A DNA stretch of 64,000 nt from Heracleum sosnowskyi (Eukaryota > Streptophyta > Magnoliopsida > Apiales > Apiaceae). A program made the translations under genes and the position numbers. The stretch spans positions 123,492,998 through 123,556,997 of the forward strand of contig CM061240.1 of the NCBI GenBank assembly GCA_030848705.1. The letters are read 5' to 3'. Below the pieces are notes generated by a model. The model had not been told where the DNA came from and made no database searches. It saw only the letters and a program-made list of their open reading frames with translations. Positions 1-9,572 of the stretch are shown here, piece after piece; position 1 is the stretch's first letter, and the number at the start of each line of letters is the position of its first letter.

Positions 1-637
1 GAATTGAGTTGAAAGGAAATGGGGAAGAAGAACTGGCCGTGAGGGGTTTTAAAGCCCCAGGGGTATTTTGGTAATCCCACAATTCCAAAATCTGATTTTA
101 ATAAAACAAAACCCAATAAGTTGCCTTTCTAAAATTCGAAATAAAATAGAAATAATATCTAAAAATCAAAATTTTATTTTTAAAATAAAGAATACGAATT
201 TACAAGCTCACCCATATTTTTAAAATATTTTTATGATCAAAATTGAATTAAATATGAATTTTCAAAGTTTTGATCACTTAAATGATATTTAAATCATAAA
301 ATCTGTTTTAAATCCTTAAAGCCAAAAATAAATTCCTCCACTAATTTTAGAAAATACTAGAATATAAAATAAAGGTTGTGAAAAGATTTCACAATAAAAA
401 GAGTCTCCGTTGATTTTATAAAATTCCCGGAAGGTCAAAAAGAACTAATTTTTAATAAGAAATTCATATAAAATGCATTTAAAAGCATACACATATATTT
501 TAATCCATACCATTCACCAAGTAAACATCTATTTATCACATTTCCAAATATCCACCTTTCACACAATACTCACACATCATAGAACTCAAATATTATTTAA
601 TATTAATATTGTACAAGCGTTTTTCCGAGTCGTTATA
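1..637 (-). repeat. G 3' LTR, partial (left part outside window)
   Basis: Positions 1-637 align without gaps to 20869-21505. I see one mismatch (A/C near 327 versus 21195). The element-sense start is TATAACGACTC rather than the canonical TG, and both LTR copies share it. Confidence 0.9.
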
Positions 638-655
638 ACCTTCCCCCCTTAAAAA
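638..655 (-). other. G polypurine tract
   Basis: On the minus strand a run AAGGGGGGAAGG lies directly before the 3' LTR, where the plus-strand primer of a gypsy element belongs. Confidence 0.75.
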
Positions 656-678
656 GATTCTGTCCCCAGAATCTAAAC

Positions 679-1305
679 TTATGAAAACAGATGCGGATAC
701 TTTTCAAGCATCTCGCTCTCAAGTTCCCAAGTCGATTCTTCAACTTTGGGATTCCTCCACAAAACCTTAACTAGCTTAACAATCTTATTCCTTAATTTCC
801 TATCCATATGATCCTGAATTTCTACAGGTTGTTCTACATATGACAAATCAGGTTGAATCTCAAAAGGTTCATATTCGATCACGTGATTCGCATCAGAATT
901 AAATCTCTTAAGCATCGAAACATGAAAAACGTTATGAATGTGCTCCATGTGGGGTGGTAACGCTAACTCATATGCAACTTTTCCAATACGTCTCAATATC
1001 TCAAACGGTCCTACATATCTCGGGCTAAGTTTCCCTTTCTTGCCGAATCTCGTAACTCCTTTCCATGGCGACACTTTTAGAAACACTTGGTCTCCTTCTT
1101 CAAAGCTTATATCCTTCCTGTCTTGGTCCGCGTACTTCCGTTGTCTGTCTTGTGCCGTAACTAGTCTTTTCTGAATGATCTCAATCTTTTCCTTCGTTTG
1201 TTGTACTAGCTCGGGTCCCAAAACTTTTCGTTCTCCCTTTTTTTTTCCAATACACAGATGACCTATATTTCCTTCCAAACAATGCTTCATACGGGGGCAT
1301 CCCAA
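679..1305 (-). pseudogene. G integrase C-terminal part with chromodomain
   Basis: This open stretch of 208 codons is the end of pol. It holds the integrase C-terminal region (KLSPRYVGPFEIL, then VFHVSMLKRF) and an adjoining chromodomain-like tail from about residue 155 to the end (KVLWRNPKVEESTWE, then EKYPHLFS). In this lineage the chromodomain directs insertion to particular chromatin. The catalytic core of the integrase is missing from the open stretch: sequence upstream (1306 onward) has stops and frameshifts. The first codon shown is not a natural start, since pol would have been one polyprotein. I take it as the best preserved piece of a dead pol. Confidence 0.85.
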
Positions 1306-2663
1306 TACTTGCGTGATAGTTGTTGCGGTAAAAGAATTCCACTAATGGTAAATGATCACCTCAATTGCTTTCAAAATCCATCGCACAAATTCTAAGTATA
1401 TCTTCGATTGTTTAAATAGTCTATTCACTATGACTATATGCTTAGGGACGATAAACGGCACACATATTTAACTTGGTTTCTGACCATGTCAAAACTTTCT
1501 TCCAAATCTTGAATTAAAATGAGGGTCTTGGTAAGATTCGATTGCTACTTGAACCTCCTGCTTTACTACTGTCTCTTAGAGATAAAACCAATTTATCCAA
1601 TGAATGTTTCTCGTTGATGGAAAAAGGAAATGTACCGATTTGTTTAATCTGTCGAACATGACTCAATTGGCATCATGAGATGTTCCTATTTCAACTCGGG
1701 AATTTCTACTGGTTGTAATTATCCGCTAGGTCTTTGATGTTCAGTTTTAAATCTCTGACAGGTAAAACACTTAATCACTCATCTAGTAATATCTCTTTCA
1801 TATATGTCCACCAAGATTTTCTTTTAAGCCTTGTTACATCTTCGTACTTCTGGGATGGATTGAATACTTCGAATTCACGTGCATCATTTAGTATTTCATT
1901 CTTTAACCATGTCACACTAGGTATCCAATTCCTAGAGAAAAACCTAAAAATTTCCTTTATCATCCTTTTGACTCCTTCTACTTTCTCCTGTAAAGTTACT
2001 CATGCTATCGTTCATCACTTCTGCTTGACAGTTTTTTTACTTTTCTCTAGCATCTCAAGTTGAAAAGTCATTGTATATATGTTTATCATCTCCGTCGCTT
2101 GATCTGAAATACGGACCTCTATTCCTTCTCAAATTCCTTGATCAGTTCTAACCATTTCCTCTACCTTATGTATACAGCTCCTTTTCGGTGAAAATATATT
2201 TCAAATGATTATGATCCGAATAGATTTCATACTTTCCTTCATACAAGTAGGCCTCCAAATCATTGCGAAGACTATTGTGGCTAGTTCTCAGTCATGTGTC
2301 GGGTGTTTCCACTCGTGGTTCTTCAGCTGTCTAGAAATATATACAGTCATCTTAACATGTTAAATCAGTCTTGATTCTTAACACAAAGTTGTGTTCTCAA
2401 TTTTAGTTATTTATATTGTCCTAAGGTACATGAGTCATCATTTTCCAGTAACAATGAATCTATTTTACCATTATGGCTTGACTAAAGAGTTCCGTTCCTC
2501 TAGCAATTTAAATACTTCCTTTTCCATTTATCTTAACTCTTGGATGCTTTCTAGTAAGCTTGGTTAATGGTGTGGCTATCTTGGTATAATCCTTGAAAAA
2601 CCTTCGATAATCTCCATCCAATCTCATAAAACTTCTAACTTCTGTAGGTGTCTTAGGCCTTAC
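1306..2663 (-). pseudogene. G RNase H / integrase core, decayed
   Basis: No long ORF remains on either strand. The stretch lies between the RT fragment and the integrase C-terminus of the same element, so RNase H and the integrase core are expected here by position. Only short readable pieces are left, among many stops and shifts. Short plus-strand ORFs here look like shadows. Confidence 0.55.
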
Positions 2664-2966
2664 TCAATTCATTAACGTTTCAACCTTAGCTGGATCCACT
2701 TGGATTCCTTCTCTACTAATTACCTGTCCTAGTAATTGTAATTCTTTCAACCAAAACTCGCACTTAGAAAACTTTGCGCACAATATCTCTTTTCTTAAAA
2801 TTTCTAGGGTTATTCTCAAATGATCTGTATGCTCTTCTTCCATCTTTGAATACCTTAAGATGTCATTTATGAAAACATTCTCAAACTTATCCAAGTATTT
2901 CTTAAAATTTCTATTCATCATGTTCATAAAAGTGGCAGTTATATCCATCAAACTGAACTCCATCAC
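2664..2966 (-). pseudogene. G reverse transcriptase fragment, catalytic Asp lost
   Basis: This fragment of 100 residues matches the palm region of Ty3/gypsy RT (ATFMNMMNRNFKKYLDKFE, then KFSKCEFWLKELQLLGQVIS). The usual Y/F-x-D-D box reads FIND, so the first of the two metal-binding aspartates is Asn; this alone should abolish polymerase activity. Both sides are broken by stops. The start of this RT lies on the other side of element A, near 14653-14850. Confidence 0.85.
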
Positions 2967-3143
2967 TACGAACTCATAGGGTCCATATATATATCAGGTT
3001 CAGAACGTCGTCTAAGGAATATCTTCGGGTTTTATTTTTAAATGACGGTAACCAAATCATAAATAAATTTTGAAAAGCACCCTGTGTTCTTTAACTGGTC
3101 TGATCATCAATCCTTGACAATGGGTAACTTTTTTTTCTTAATG

Positions 3144-3148
3144 GTCAA
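3144..3148. repeat. Target-site duplication of A, left copy (GTCAA)
   Basis: GTCAA directly precedes the 5' LTR at 3149 and recurs directly after the 3' LTR at 14653-14657. Five bases is the normal duplication for copia elements. Confidence 0.92.
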
Positions 3149-3467
3149 TGTTAGATCAGAATTCAATGATCGTCAGAAGCTAGACTCAACTGATCAGGAT
3201 TGCTGACGTCATCAGTATTGCATGGTCATCAGTATTTGATCAAGCGTCAGTATCTTATTGATCATCAGGATTCCTACTCAGACTATGATCAGGTTTGATC
3301 ATCAGGACTTGAAGCTGATCAGGATTCCTACTTCGAGTTATATTTGGAGTCTAGATAAACATGGAAGTTTGTTCCTGGTTTGTAGAATGCAGCTATCGAT
3401 TAAAGATATGTTTCTATCTTTATTATGATTAGGACTTATCTTGTTATTGATAGAGAAGCTGTGTGCA

Positions 3468-3476
3468 CTATATAAA
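3468..3476 (+). promoter_or_regulatory. TATA box of A 5' LTR
   Basis: CTATATAAA lies about 280 bp before the LTR end, as expected for the LTR promoter. The same box is at 14369-14377 in the 3' LTR. Confidence 0.7.
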
Positions 3477-3703
3477 CACAGTTTTGGTTTCGATTTATGT
3501 ACTGATCAAAAAGAGAGAACATAATCGGAGAGAAGCTCTTAAGAACAGAATTTCTTGAGAGAGTTTTTGTAAGCTAGCAGCTCTTAAGAACATCAAAATT
3601 TCTTAAGAGAGTTTGTAACAGTTTTATATCAAAGTTAATAAAGCTGTTATTGTTATTGTTATTGATCTTTCATATTTGTGTTATATAAAGTCGAGAATCT
3701 TAT

Positions 3704-3735
3704 ACAATTGTATTCAACCCCCCTTCTACAATTGT
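3704..3735 (+). other. U5 hairpin of A: 9-bp stem, conserved C-rich loop
   Basis: Arms ACAATTGTA (3704-3712) and TACAATTGT (3727-3735) pair perfectly around the loop TTCAACCCCCCTTC. The 3' LTR has the same hairpin at 14605-14636. The loop recurs in B, C and E, and in altered form in D, with different but still complementary stems. Confidence 0.85.
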
Positions 3736-3751
3736 TATTTACTGGGCAACA

Positions 3752-3765
3752 ATTGGTATCAGAGC
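3752..3765 (+). other. A primer binding site (tRNA-iMet type)
   Basis: ATTGGTATCAGAGC follows the 5' LTR directly. TGGTATCAGAGC is the well-known complement of the plant initiator tRNA-Met 3' end used by copia elements. Confidence 0.93.
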
Positions 3766-3801
3766 AAACTGATTTAATTCTGAATCAGATACGATCTAAA
3801 G

Positions 3802-6114
3802 ATGTCGACAACCAAGTATGAAAGCATGAAGATTCCCATCTTGAAGATATCAGAATATCCTACATGGAGGGTAAAGATGCTGATGTACCTGGAGGCTATG
3901 GATCCTGACTACTTGGACAGGATTCGTGATGGACCATATATACCAACAAAGTTCGTAGAACGAACAGATACAGTACCAGAACATTATGTGGTCAAAGCTA
4001 AAGCTGAATGGACTCCAGAAGAAAAAGCTCATGTACTCAGGGAACCAAAGATAAAGAATATCTTGCATAATAGCCTTGATGCTGTCATGTCAAACAGAGT
4101 GATTGCATGCAAGTCTTCAAAAGAAATCTGGGATACTTTGGAAACTCAGTGCCAGGGATCTGCATCTGTCAAGAAAAACAGAAGGGCTCTATTGATTCAA
4201 GAATATGAACAATTCGATGCAAGACCTGAAGAGAGCCTGACTGATCTATATGATAGATTCCTGACACTATTGAACAGCTTATCCTTAGTTGACAAAGTAT
4301 ATGAAACTGAAGATTCAAACACCAAATTTCTTAGAGCTTTACCTGAAGAATGGGATACTCAGACCTCAATCATTAGACATCAGTATGATCTGAACATTGT
4401 GTCTCTTGATGAGATCTATGGGATGCTAAGAACTCATGATCTTGAAGTTCAACAGAGAAAGAACAAGAAAAGCAGCAAGGCAAAGTCAATTGCTTTGAAT
4501 GTAGAAGCAAAATCAAAAGGGAAAGCTATGGAGGTCTCTAGAAGGAAAGCAAGAGTAGCTGAGTCAGATCCTGACGACTCTTCATCAGATACTGATGGCA
4601 ATCCTGATGCCAATACTGGTGATGAATCTTCTGATTCAGACATGGAAGAGATGGTTGCTATGATTGTCAGAAACTTCAGAAGGATGAAGTTCAGGAAGAA
4701 TAGAAGACAAGGCAACTTTCAGAAAAAGACCTTCAAAGCAGACAAAGACAAGTATATCAAAAAGGACAGCAAGGGTAGCAAATTTGACAAGTCAAAGGTT
4801 AGATGCTACAAGTGTAATGGTATGGGTCACTTTGCTTCTGAATGCAACAAGACAAAGGCACTCATCACATCAAGCAAGGATTGGATGGACTCTTCCTCAG
4901 AATCTGATACTGAGGTAGTCAACTATGCGTTAATGGCCAATGCTGATGTAACTGTTGCTCCTGATGATAAGGTACTAAATACTATCTTTGATTTTGATAC
5001 TGATAATGCTTCTGAGTTAAGACGTTTTCTAAAGTCATTACATATTAGCTTTAGAAGTCAAACTGCTGAGAATACTAGAATCTTATCTGAGATGTCTGAC
5101 CTTAGAAAGAGGAATGAGATATTAGAAGCTGAATTTTCTCGTATGCAAGAAGTACAAAAAGAATGTGATAATGTTAAGCACATGCACTTAGAGATGACAT
5201 CTAAATGTACTTCCCTTGAAAAAGAACTTGAATTTGCTAATGAGAAAATCAGAACCTGGACAGACTCTGGTAGGAAATTTCATGAGATTAATACCTCTAA
5301 GAATTGGAAAGAGTGTCTAGGATATAAGTCAGATGAAGATAAGAAATTAGCAGAGAAAATTGTCATTGATGAGACAGTCAGTCCAAAGACCTATAGACAT
5401 GTTATAGACTCAACCAAATCTAAGATTACACCTGTTAATTTTGTTTTTGGTAAGGATTCCAATTCTACTTTTGAAAAGGGATCTTCTTCTACTCAAGGAA
5501 TTAAAATTATAAAGTCTAAACCTGTCATGAACAAAGTCACTAAGAATGTAGGTCTATTGTCTCAGAAACAGCTTAAAGATAAAATCTGTAAGGTTACAGA
5601 TAAGAAAAAGGAAGCTACTGTTAAGAGAAACAGGAATGGTAAAATTGGGATCAATAAAGAGAATGGTTATAAGTATATCCCAAATGCACCTAGAAAGTGT
5701 TGTTTTAACTGTGGTAACTCTAATCATCTTGCTATTGATTGTAAGAAGAGTAAGAAGAAGATTACTGATATTCCTAAGTCTGATGTTAGGAATAGATCAG
5801 TACTCTATAAACCGCAGAAGTCCTGTTTTCATTGTGGTAGTCTATGGCATTCTATTTATACATGTAAAGAGTATCATGATTTGTACTATAACTTTTATGA
5901 TCCATTGCCTAAGTTTGAAAGTAGTACAAAGTCTGATAGAACTGAAAATGTCATAATGAAGCATGCTTTTGTTAATACTGATACTGACAAAGCAAATCCT
6001 GATGGAGTAAATCCTGTCAGGACTGCTAAAGTCAAAAAGTCTTCTGCTGTTAAAATTAATAAATTGCATGAGAAAGGAACCCAACATGTATGGGTTCCTA
6101 AGTGTTCTAACTAG
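3802..6114 (+). CDS. gag: A Gag polyprotein (770 aa), three CCHC knuckles
   Basis: Capsid/nucleocapsid protein that packages the element RNA in cytoplasmic virus-like particles. It starts at ATG 3802, 36 bases after the PBS. The N-terminal 240 residues resemble the copia gag domain (WRVKMLMYLEAMD near the start, then LLIQEYEQFD). The CX2CX4HX4C zinc knuckles are CYKCNGMGHFASEC near residue 335, CFNCGNSNHLAIDC near 634 and CFHCGSLWHSIYTC near 675; one is more usual. An acidic Asp/Ser linker before the first knuckle carries the family motif ATCCTGAY (4568, 4601). The middle (about 400-480) looks coiled-coil. The ORF ends in HVWVPKCSN and TAG, in the same frame as pol, which begins 15 bases later. 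Confidence 0.93.
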   Translation: MSTTKYESMKIPILKISEYPTWRVKMLMYLEAMDPDYLDRIRDGPYIPTKFVERTDTVPEHYVVKAKAEWTPEEKAHVLREPKIKNILHNSLDAVMSNRVIACKSSKEIWDTLETQCQGSASVKKNRRALLIQEYEQFDARPEESLTDLYDRFLTLLNSLSLVDKVYETEDSNTKFLRALPEEWDTQTSIIRHQYDLNIVSLDEIYGMLRTHDLEVQQRKNKKSSKAKSIALNVEAKSKGKAMEVSRRKARVAESDPDDSSSDTDGNPDANTGDESSDSDMEEMVAMIVRNFRRMKFRKNRRQGNFQKKTFKADKDKYIKKDSKGSKFDKSKVRCYKCNGMGHFASECNKTKALITSSKDWMDSSSESDTEVVNYALMANADVTVAPDDKVLNTIFDFDTDNASELRRFLKSLHISFRSQTAENTRILSEMSDLRKRNEILEAEFSRMQEVQKECDNVKHMHLEMTSKCTSLEKELEFANEKIRTWTDSGRKFHEINTSKNWKECLGYKSDEDKKLAEKIVIDETVSPKTYRHVIDSTKSKITPVNFVFGKDSNSTFEKGSSSTQGIKIIKSKPVMNKVTKNVGLLSQKQLKDKICKVTDKKKEATVKRNRNGKIGINKENGYKYIPNAPRKCCFNCGNSNHLAIDCKKSKKKITDIPKSDVRNRSVLYKPQKSCFHCGSLWHSIYTCKEYHDLYYNFYDPLPKFESSTKSDRTENVIMKHAFVNTDTDKANPDGVNPVRTAKVKKSSAVKINKLHEKGTQHVWVPKCSN

Positions 6115-6137
6115 TGTGTTTCTATTCTGATGCAGGG
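6115..6137 (+). promoter_or_regulatory. Gag-pol junction of A with splice-acceptor-like CAG/GG
   Basis: After the gag TAG come a T-rich tract and CTGATGCAGGG. B, C and the decayed E have a similar T-rich ..GCAGG at the same place, just before the protease. It could be a 3' splice site or part of a recoding signal. Which one cannot be told from sequence alone. Confidence 0.4.
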
Positions 6138-9100
6138 TAAAAAGAAAAATGTGTTAGTCATGGATAGTGGATGTTCTGTGCACATGACTGGAAACAAAGC
6201 CCTGTTATCAGAATATGAGGAAAAAGCTGGCCCAACTGTGTCTTATGGAGATGGCAACATTGGACAAACCTTGGGATATGGCAATATAATCATTGGAAAT
6301 GTCATCATTGAGAAAGTAGCTCTAGTGAAGGGACTAAAACACAACTTGTTGAGTATTAGTCAAATCACTGACAGAGGTTATCATGTCAATTTCTATTCCA
6401 CACATTGTGAAGTAGTCAGTAAAGCAACAGGGAAGATAGCACTAACTGGCTACAGGCATGGTAACATATATGAAGCCAACATTCTCTCAGATACTGATGG
6501 CTCCCCTACATGTTTCATCAGTAAAGCTTCAGTAGATGAAAGTTGGAATTGGCACAAGAAGCTTTCTCATCTCAACTTCAGCAACATCAATGAGTTAGTT
6601 AAGAAAGAATTAGTAAGAGGATTACCTAATGTCTTATATACACCTGATGGACTCTGTGATGCATGCCAAAAAGCAAAACAAAGAAGGACATCATTCCAGA
6701 GTAAATCAGAATCCTCTATTGAAGAACCATATCACATGCTACATCTTGATTTGTTTGGTCCAGTCAACATCATGTCCATCAGTAAGAAAAGGTACACTCT
6801 TGTAATTGTTGATGAATATTCTAGATTCACCTGGGTGTATTTTCTGCATAGAAAAGATGAAACTCCTGAAGTTCTGTTGGATCATGTGAGGATGATTGAG
6901 ACAACCACAAAGTACAAAGTCAAGATTCTGAGAAGTGATAATGGTACTGAATTTAAGAATTCAAAGATGGAAGAGTTCTGCAAATACAAAGGAATCATTC
7001 AACAATTCTCTGCTCCTGGCACACCTCAGCAAAATGGAGTAGTAGAAAGGAAGAATAGAACTCTTATTGAAGCTGGCAGAACTATGTTGGAAGAAGCTAA
7101 ATTACCTACATATTTCTGGGCAGAAGCAGTCAACACAGCATGCTATACACAAAATCTCACATTGATAAACAGGCATGGTGTTACTCCTTATCAGTCTCTC
7201 AAAGAGAAGAAACCAAGTCTGAAGCATTTGCATGTGTTTGGCTGTAAATGTTTTGTTCTCAGAACTCATCCTGAACAGCTAGGGAAATTTGAAACAAAGG
7301 CTGATGAAGGAATATTCATAGGTTATCCTACATCCAGAGCCTTCAGAGTTTTTAATTTGAGAACAAGAACTGTCATGGAGTCAATACATGTATCTTTTGA
7401 TGACAAGAAGATAACTGGAATCATTGAAGACTCGCATGATAGATTGTTATTTGAAAATGAAGCTTCCAAGGAACCTGAAGAAAGTGAATCAGATCCTGTC
7501 AATACATCAGATCCTGATGGGTCACCAAATCCTGATGACACACCAGATACTGATGGTGCTAATACTGATGATACAAACAATAGTGATACAACTAGTAGTG
7601 CTAATGTTGAGGGGGAGCAACGGCATTCTACTACAAGTTCAGAGTCAACTCAATCATCAGGACAGAATTCTTCAGATACTGATTCAAGTGAAGATCCTGA
7701 TAACACATCAGGAGGGCATAGCAATAATTCAGGGAGAGCTTCAAATCAATCAAATTCTTTCAATCAAGATAACACCAATCCAGGGGGAGCATCTATTTCA
7801 AGAAACAATTTGACACCAGCAAGGAAATGGACTAAAGATCATACTCCTGATTTGATAATTGGAGATCCTGATGCAGGTGTTCAAACAAGAAGTGCAACTC
7901 AGAATGAATGTTTATATAATAACTTTCTATCCAAGGAGGAGCCTAAGAAAGTTGAAGATGCACTTAAAGATGCTGATTGGGTTACTGCAATGCAAGAAGA
8001 ACTGAATGAATTTGAAAGGAATGAAGTCTGGAAACTGGTACCAAGACCAAAGAATAGATCAATTGTTGGTACAAAGTGGATTTTCAAGAACAAGACTGAT
8101 TCTGATGGAGTCATTATCAGAAATAAAGCAAGGCTAGTTGCAAAGGGGTATTCCCAACAAGAGGGAATTGACTATGATGAAACTTTTGCTCCTGTTGCAA
8201 GACTAGAAGCCATCAGGATATTTCTTGCTTATGCAGCACATAAGAAATTCAAGGTTTTCCAGATGGATGTTAAAAGTGCTTTCTTAAATGGTGAACTGGA
8301 GGAAGAAGTTTATGTTGAACAACCTCCTGGTTTCATTGATCCTAAATATCCAGATCATGTCTACAGACTGGATAAGGCACTTTATGGACTAAAGCAAGCT
8401 CCAAGAGCATGGTATGAAACCTTAGCTCAATTCTTACTGGAAAGTGGATTCAAAAGAGGTGCAATTGATAAAACTCTATTTTATTTGAATCATGGTAAGG
8501 AGTTGCTGTTAGTTCAGATTTATGTTGATGATATCATTTTTGGGTCAACAAACAATAAGCTGTGTGAAAAGTTTTCCAAGCTTATGCAGTCAAGATATCA
8601 AATGAGCATGATGGGAGAAATGAGTTACTTTCTGGGTCTTCAAGTTAAACAGACTGATGAAGGGATTTTTATTAATCAGTCTAAATACACAAGGAATTTA
8701 CTGACAAGGTTTAACATGCAAGACAGTACTCCTGCTTCAACTCCCATAGCTACAGCTACCAAACTTGATCCTGATCAAGGTGAAGAGGTAGATGTAACTC
8801 ACTACAGAGGAATGATTGGCTCTTTATTGTATCTCACTGCCAGTAGACCAGATATCATGTTTGCAACCTGTCTATGTGCAAGATTTCAAGCAAAACCTAG
8901 AGAACCACATCTGATTGCAGTCAAAAGAATTTTCAGATATCTCAAAGGCACTCCTTCACTTGGCCTTTGGTATGCAAGGGAATCAGATTTTGGGTTGTGT
9001 GGTTATTCAGATGCTGATTTTGCAGGATGCAAAATAGACAGGAAAAGTACTTCAGGAAGTTGTCAGTTTTTGGGTGGAAGACTAGTTTCATGGTTCAGTA

Positions 9101-9468
9101 AAAAGCAGAAATCAATTTCCACTTCAACTGCAGAAGCTGAGTACATTGCTGCAGGAAGTTGTTGTGCTCAGATAATGTGGATGAGAAATCAGTTGTTAGA
9201 TTATGGCCTGTCATACTCAAAAATCCCTATTTATTGTGATAACCAAAGTGCTATTGCAATGACAGGAAATCCAGTTCAGCATTCTCTTACTAAACACATA
9301 AGTATCAGATATCACTTTATAAGAGAACAGGTTCTGGAAGGAACAATTGAACTTCACTTTGTTCCTACTGATCAACAACTAGCTGATATATTCACCAAGC
9401 CACTACCTGAAGCTACTTTCAATAAGTTGGTGAATGAACTTGGAATGATGAATTTTGAGAATTTCTGA
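6130..9468 (+). CDS. pol: A Pol polyprotein (1112 aa): PR-IN-RT-RNase H
   Basis: Supplies the enzymes for reverse transcription and integration. The domain order is that of Ty1/copia. Protease has DSG at residue 12. The integrase HHCC zinc finger lies near 136-176 (WHKKLSHLNF, then CDACQ), followed by the core with D207, D270 (RSDNGTEF) and E306 (VVERKNRT), i.e. D,D-35-E spacing. A Ser/Asp/Asn-rich hypervariable linker (about 450-590) is full of the ATCCTGAY motif, read as DPD/NPD. RT has MDVKSAFLNGELEEEVYVEQ, KQAPRAWY and the catalytic YVDD near 798. RNase H has SGSCQFLGG, STAEAEYIAAGSC and ADIFTKPL. All key residues are present. ATG 6130 lies in the acceptor-like sequence; how Pol is reached past the gag stop is unclear. 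Confidence 0.95.
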   Translation: MQGKKKNVLVMDSGCSVHMTGNKALLSEYEEKAGPTVSYGDGNIGQTLGYGNIIIGNVIIEKVALVKGLKHNLLSISQITDRGYHVNFYSTHCEVVSKATGKIALTGYRHGNIYEANILSDTDGSPTCFISKASVDESWNWHKKLSHLNFSNINELVKKELVRGLPNVLYTPDGLCDACQKAKQRRTSFQSKSESSIEEPYHMLHLDLFGPVNIMSISKKRYTLVIVDEYSRFTWVYFLHRKDETPEVLLDHVRMIETTTKYKVKILRSDNGTEFKNSKMEEFCKYKGIIQQFSAPGTPQQNGVVERKNRTLIEAGRTMLEEAKLPTYFWAEAVNTACYTQNLTLINRHGVTPYQSLKEKKPSLKHLHVFGCKCFVLRTHPEQLGKFETKADEGIFIGYPTSRAFRVFNLRTRTVMESIHVSFDDKKITGIIEDSHDRLLFENEASKEPEESESDPVNTSDPDGSPNPDDTPDTDGANTDDTNNSDTTSSANVEGEQRHSTTSSESTQSSGQNSSDTDSSEDPDNTSGGHSNNSGRASNQSNSFNQDNTNPGGASISRNNLTPARKWTKDHTPDLIIGDPDAGVQTRSATQNECLYNNFLSKEEPKKVEDALKDADWVTAMQEELNEFERNEVWKLVPRPKNRSIVGTKWIFKNKTDSDGVIIRNKARLVAKGYSQQEGIDYDETFAPVARLEAIRIFLAYAAHKKFKVFQMDVKSAFLNGELEEEVYVEQPPGFIDPKYPDHVYRLDKALYGLKQAPRAWYETLAQFLLESGFKRGAIDKTLFYLNHGKELLLVQIYVDDIIFGSTNNKLCEKFSKLMQSRYQMSMMGEMSYFLGLQVKQTDEGIFINQSKYTRNLLTRFNMQDSTPASTPIATATKLDPDQGEEVDVTHYRGMIGSLLYLTASRPDIMFATCLCARFQAKPREPHLIAVKRIFRYLKGTPSLGLWYARESDFGLCGYSDADFAGCKIDRKSTSGSCQFLGGRLVSWFSKKQKSISTSTAEAEYIAAGSCCAQIMWMRNQLLDYGLSYSKIPIYCDNQSAIAMTGNPVQHSLTKHISIRYHFIREQVLEGTIELHFVPTDQQLADIFTKPLPEATFNKLVNELGMMNFENF

Positions 9469-9572
9469 GAAAAAGCTACAGAGAGGAAATCCTGATAACT
9501 GTCAAATCCTGATGGTTATTCAGAAAGGTATGTATCTTTGATAACTTTGTAGCCATTCTAGACCATCAAGAA
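9469..9572 (+). other. A pol-ORF3 spacer with family motif
   Basis: A short gap between pol and ORF3 with two exact ATCCTGAT sites (9489 and 9506). The corresponding spacers of B and C, and probably E, also hold dense copies of their own motifs. TTTGTAG and TTCTAG near 9548-9560 could serve as splice acceptors for a subgenomic ORF3 RNA (weak). Confidence 0.5.

Larger units (their letters stand above)
3149..3751 (+). repeat. A 5' LTR (603 bp)
   Basis: Runs from TGTTAGATCAG to GGGCAACA. Against 14050-14652 I see one difference (A/G near 3595). U3 holds three exact ATCAGGAT sites (3193, 3264, 3318) plus variants; a TATA box and a U5 hairpin follow. Confidence 0.95.

Noticed and set aside
2664..2966. 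Functional gypsy RT
   Set aside because: The catalytic aspartate is replaced and both ends run into stops.
6088..6135. A 48-bp intron that removes the gag stop of A
   Set aside because: It keeps the frame, but is shorter than plant introns normally are, and B and C have no matching donor. Kept only as part of the junction finding.
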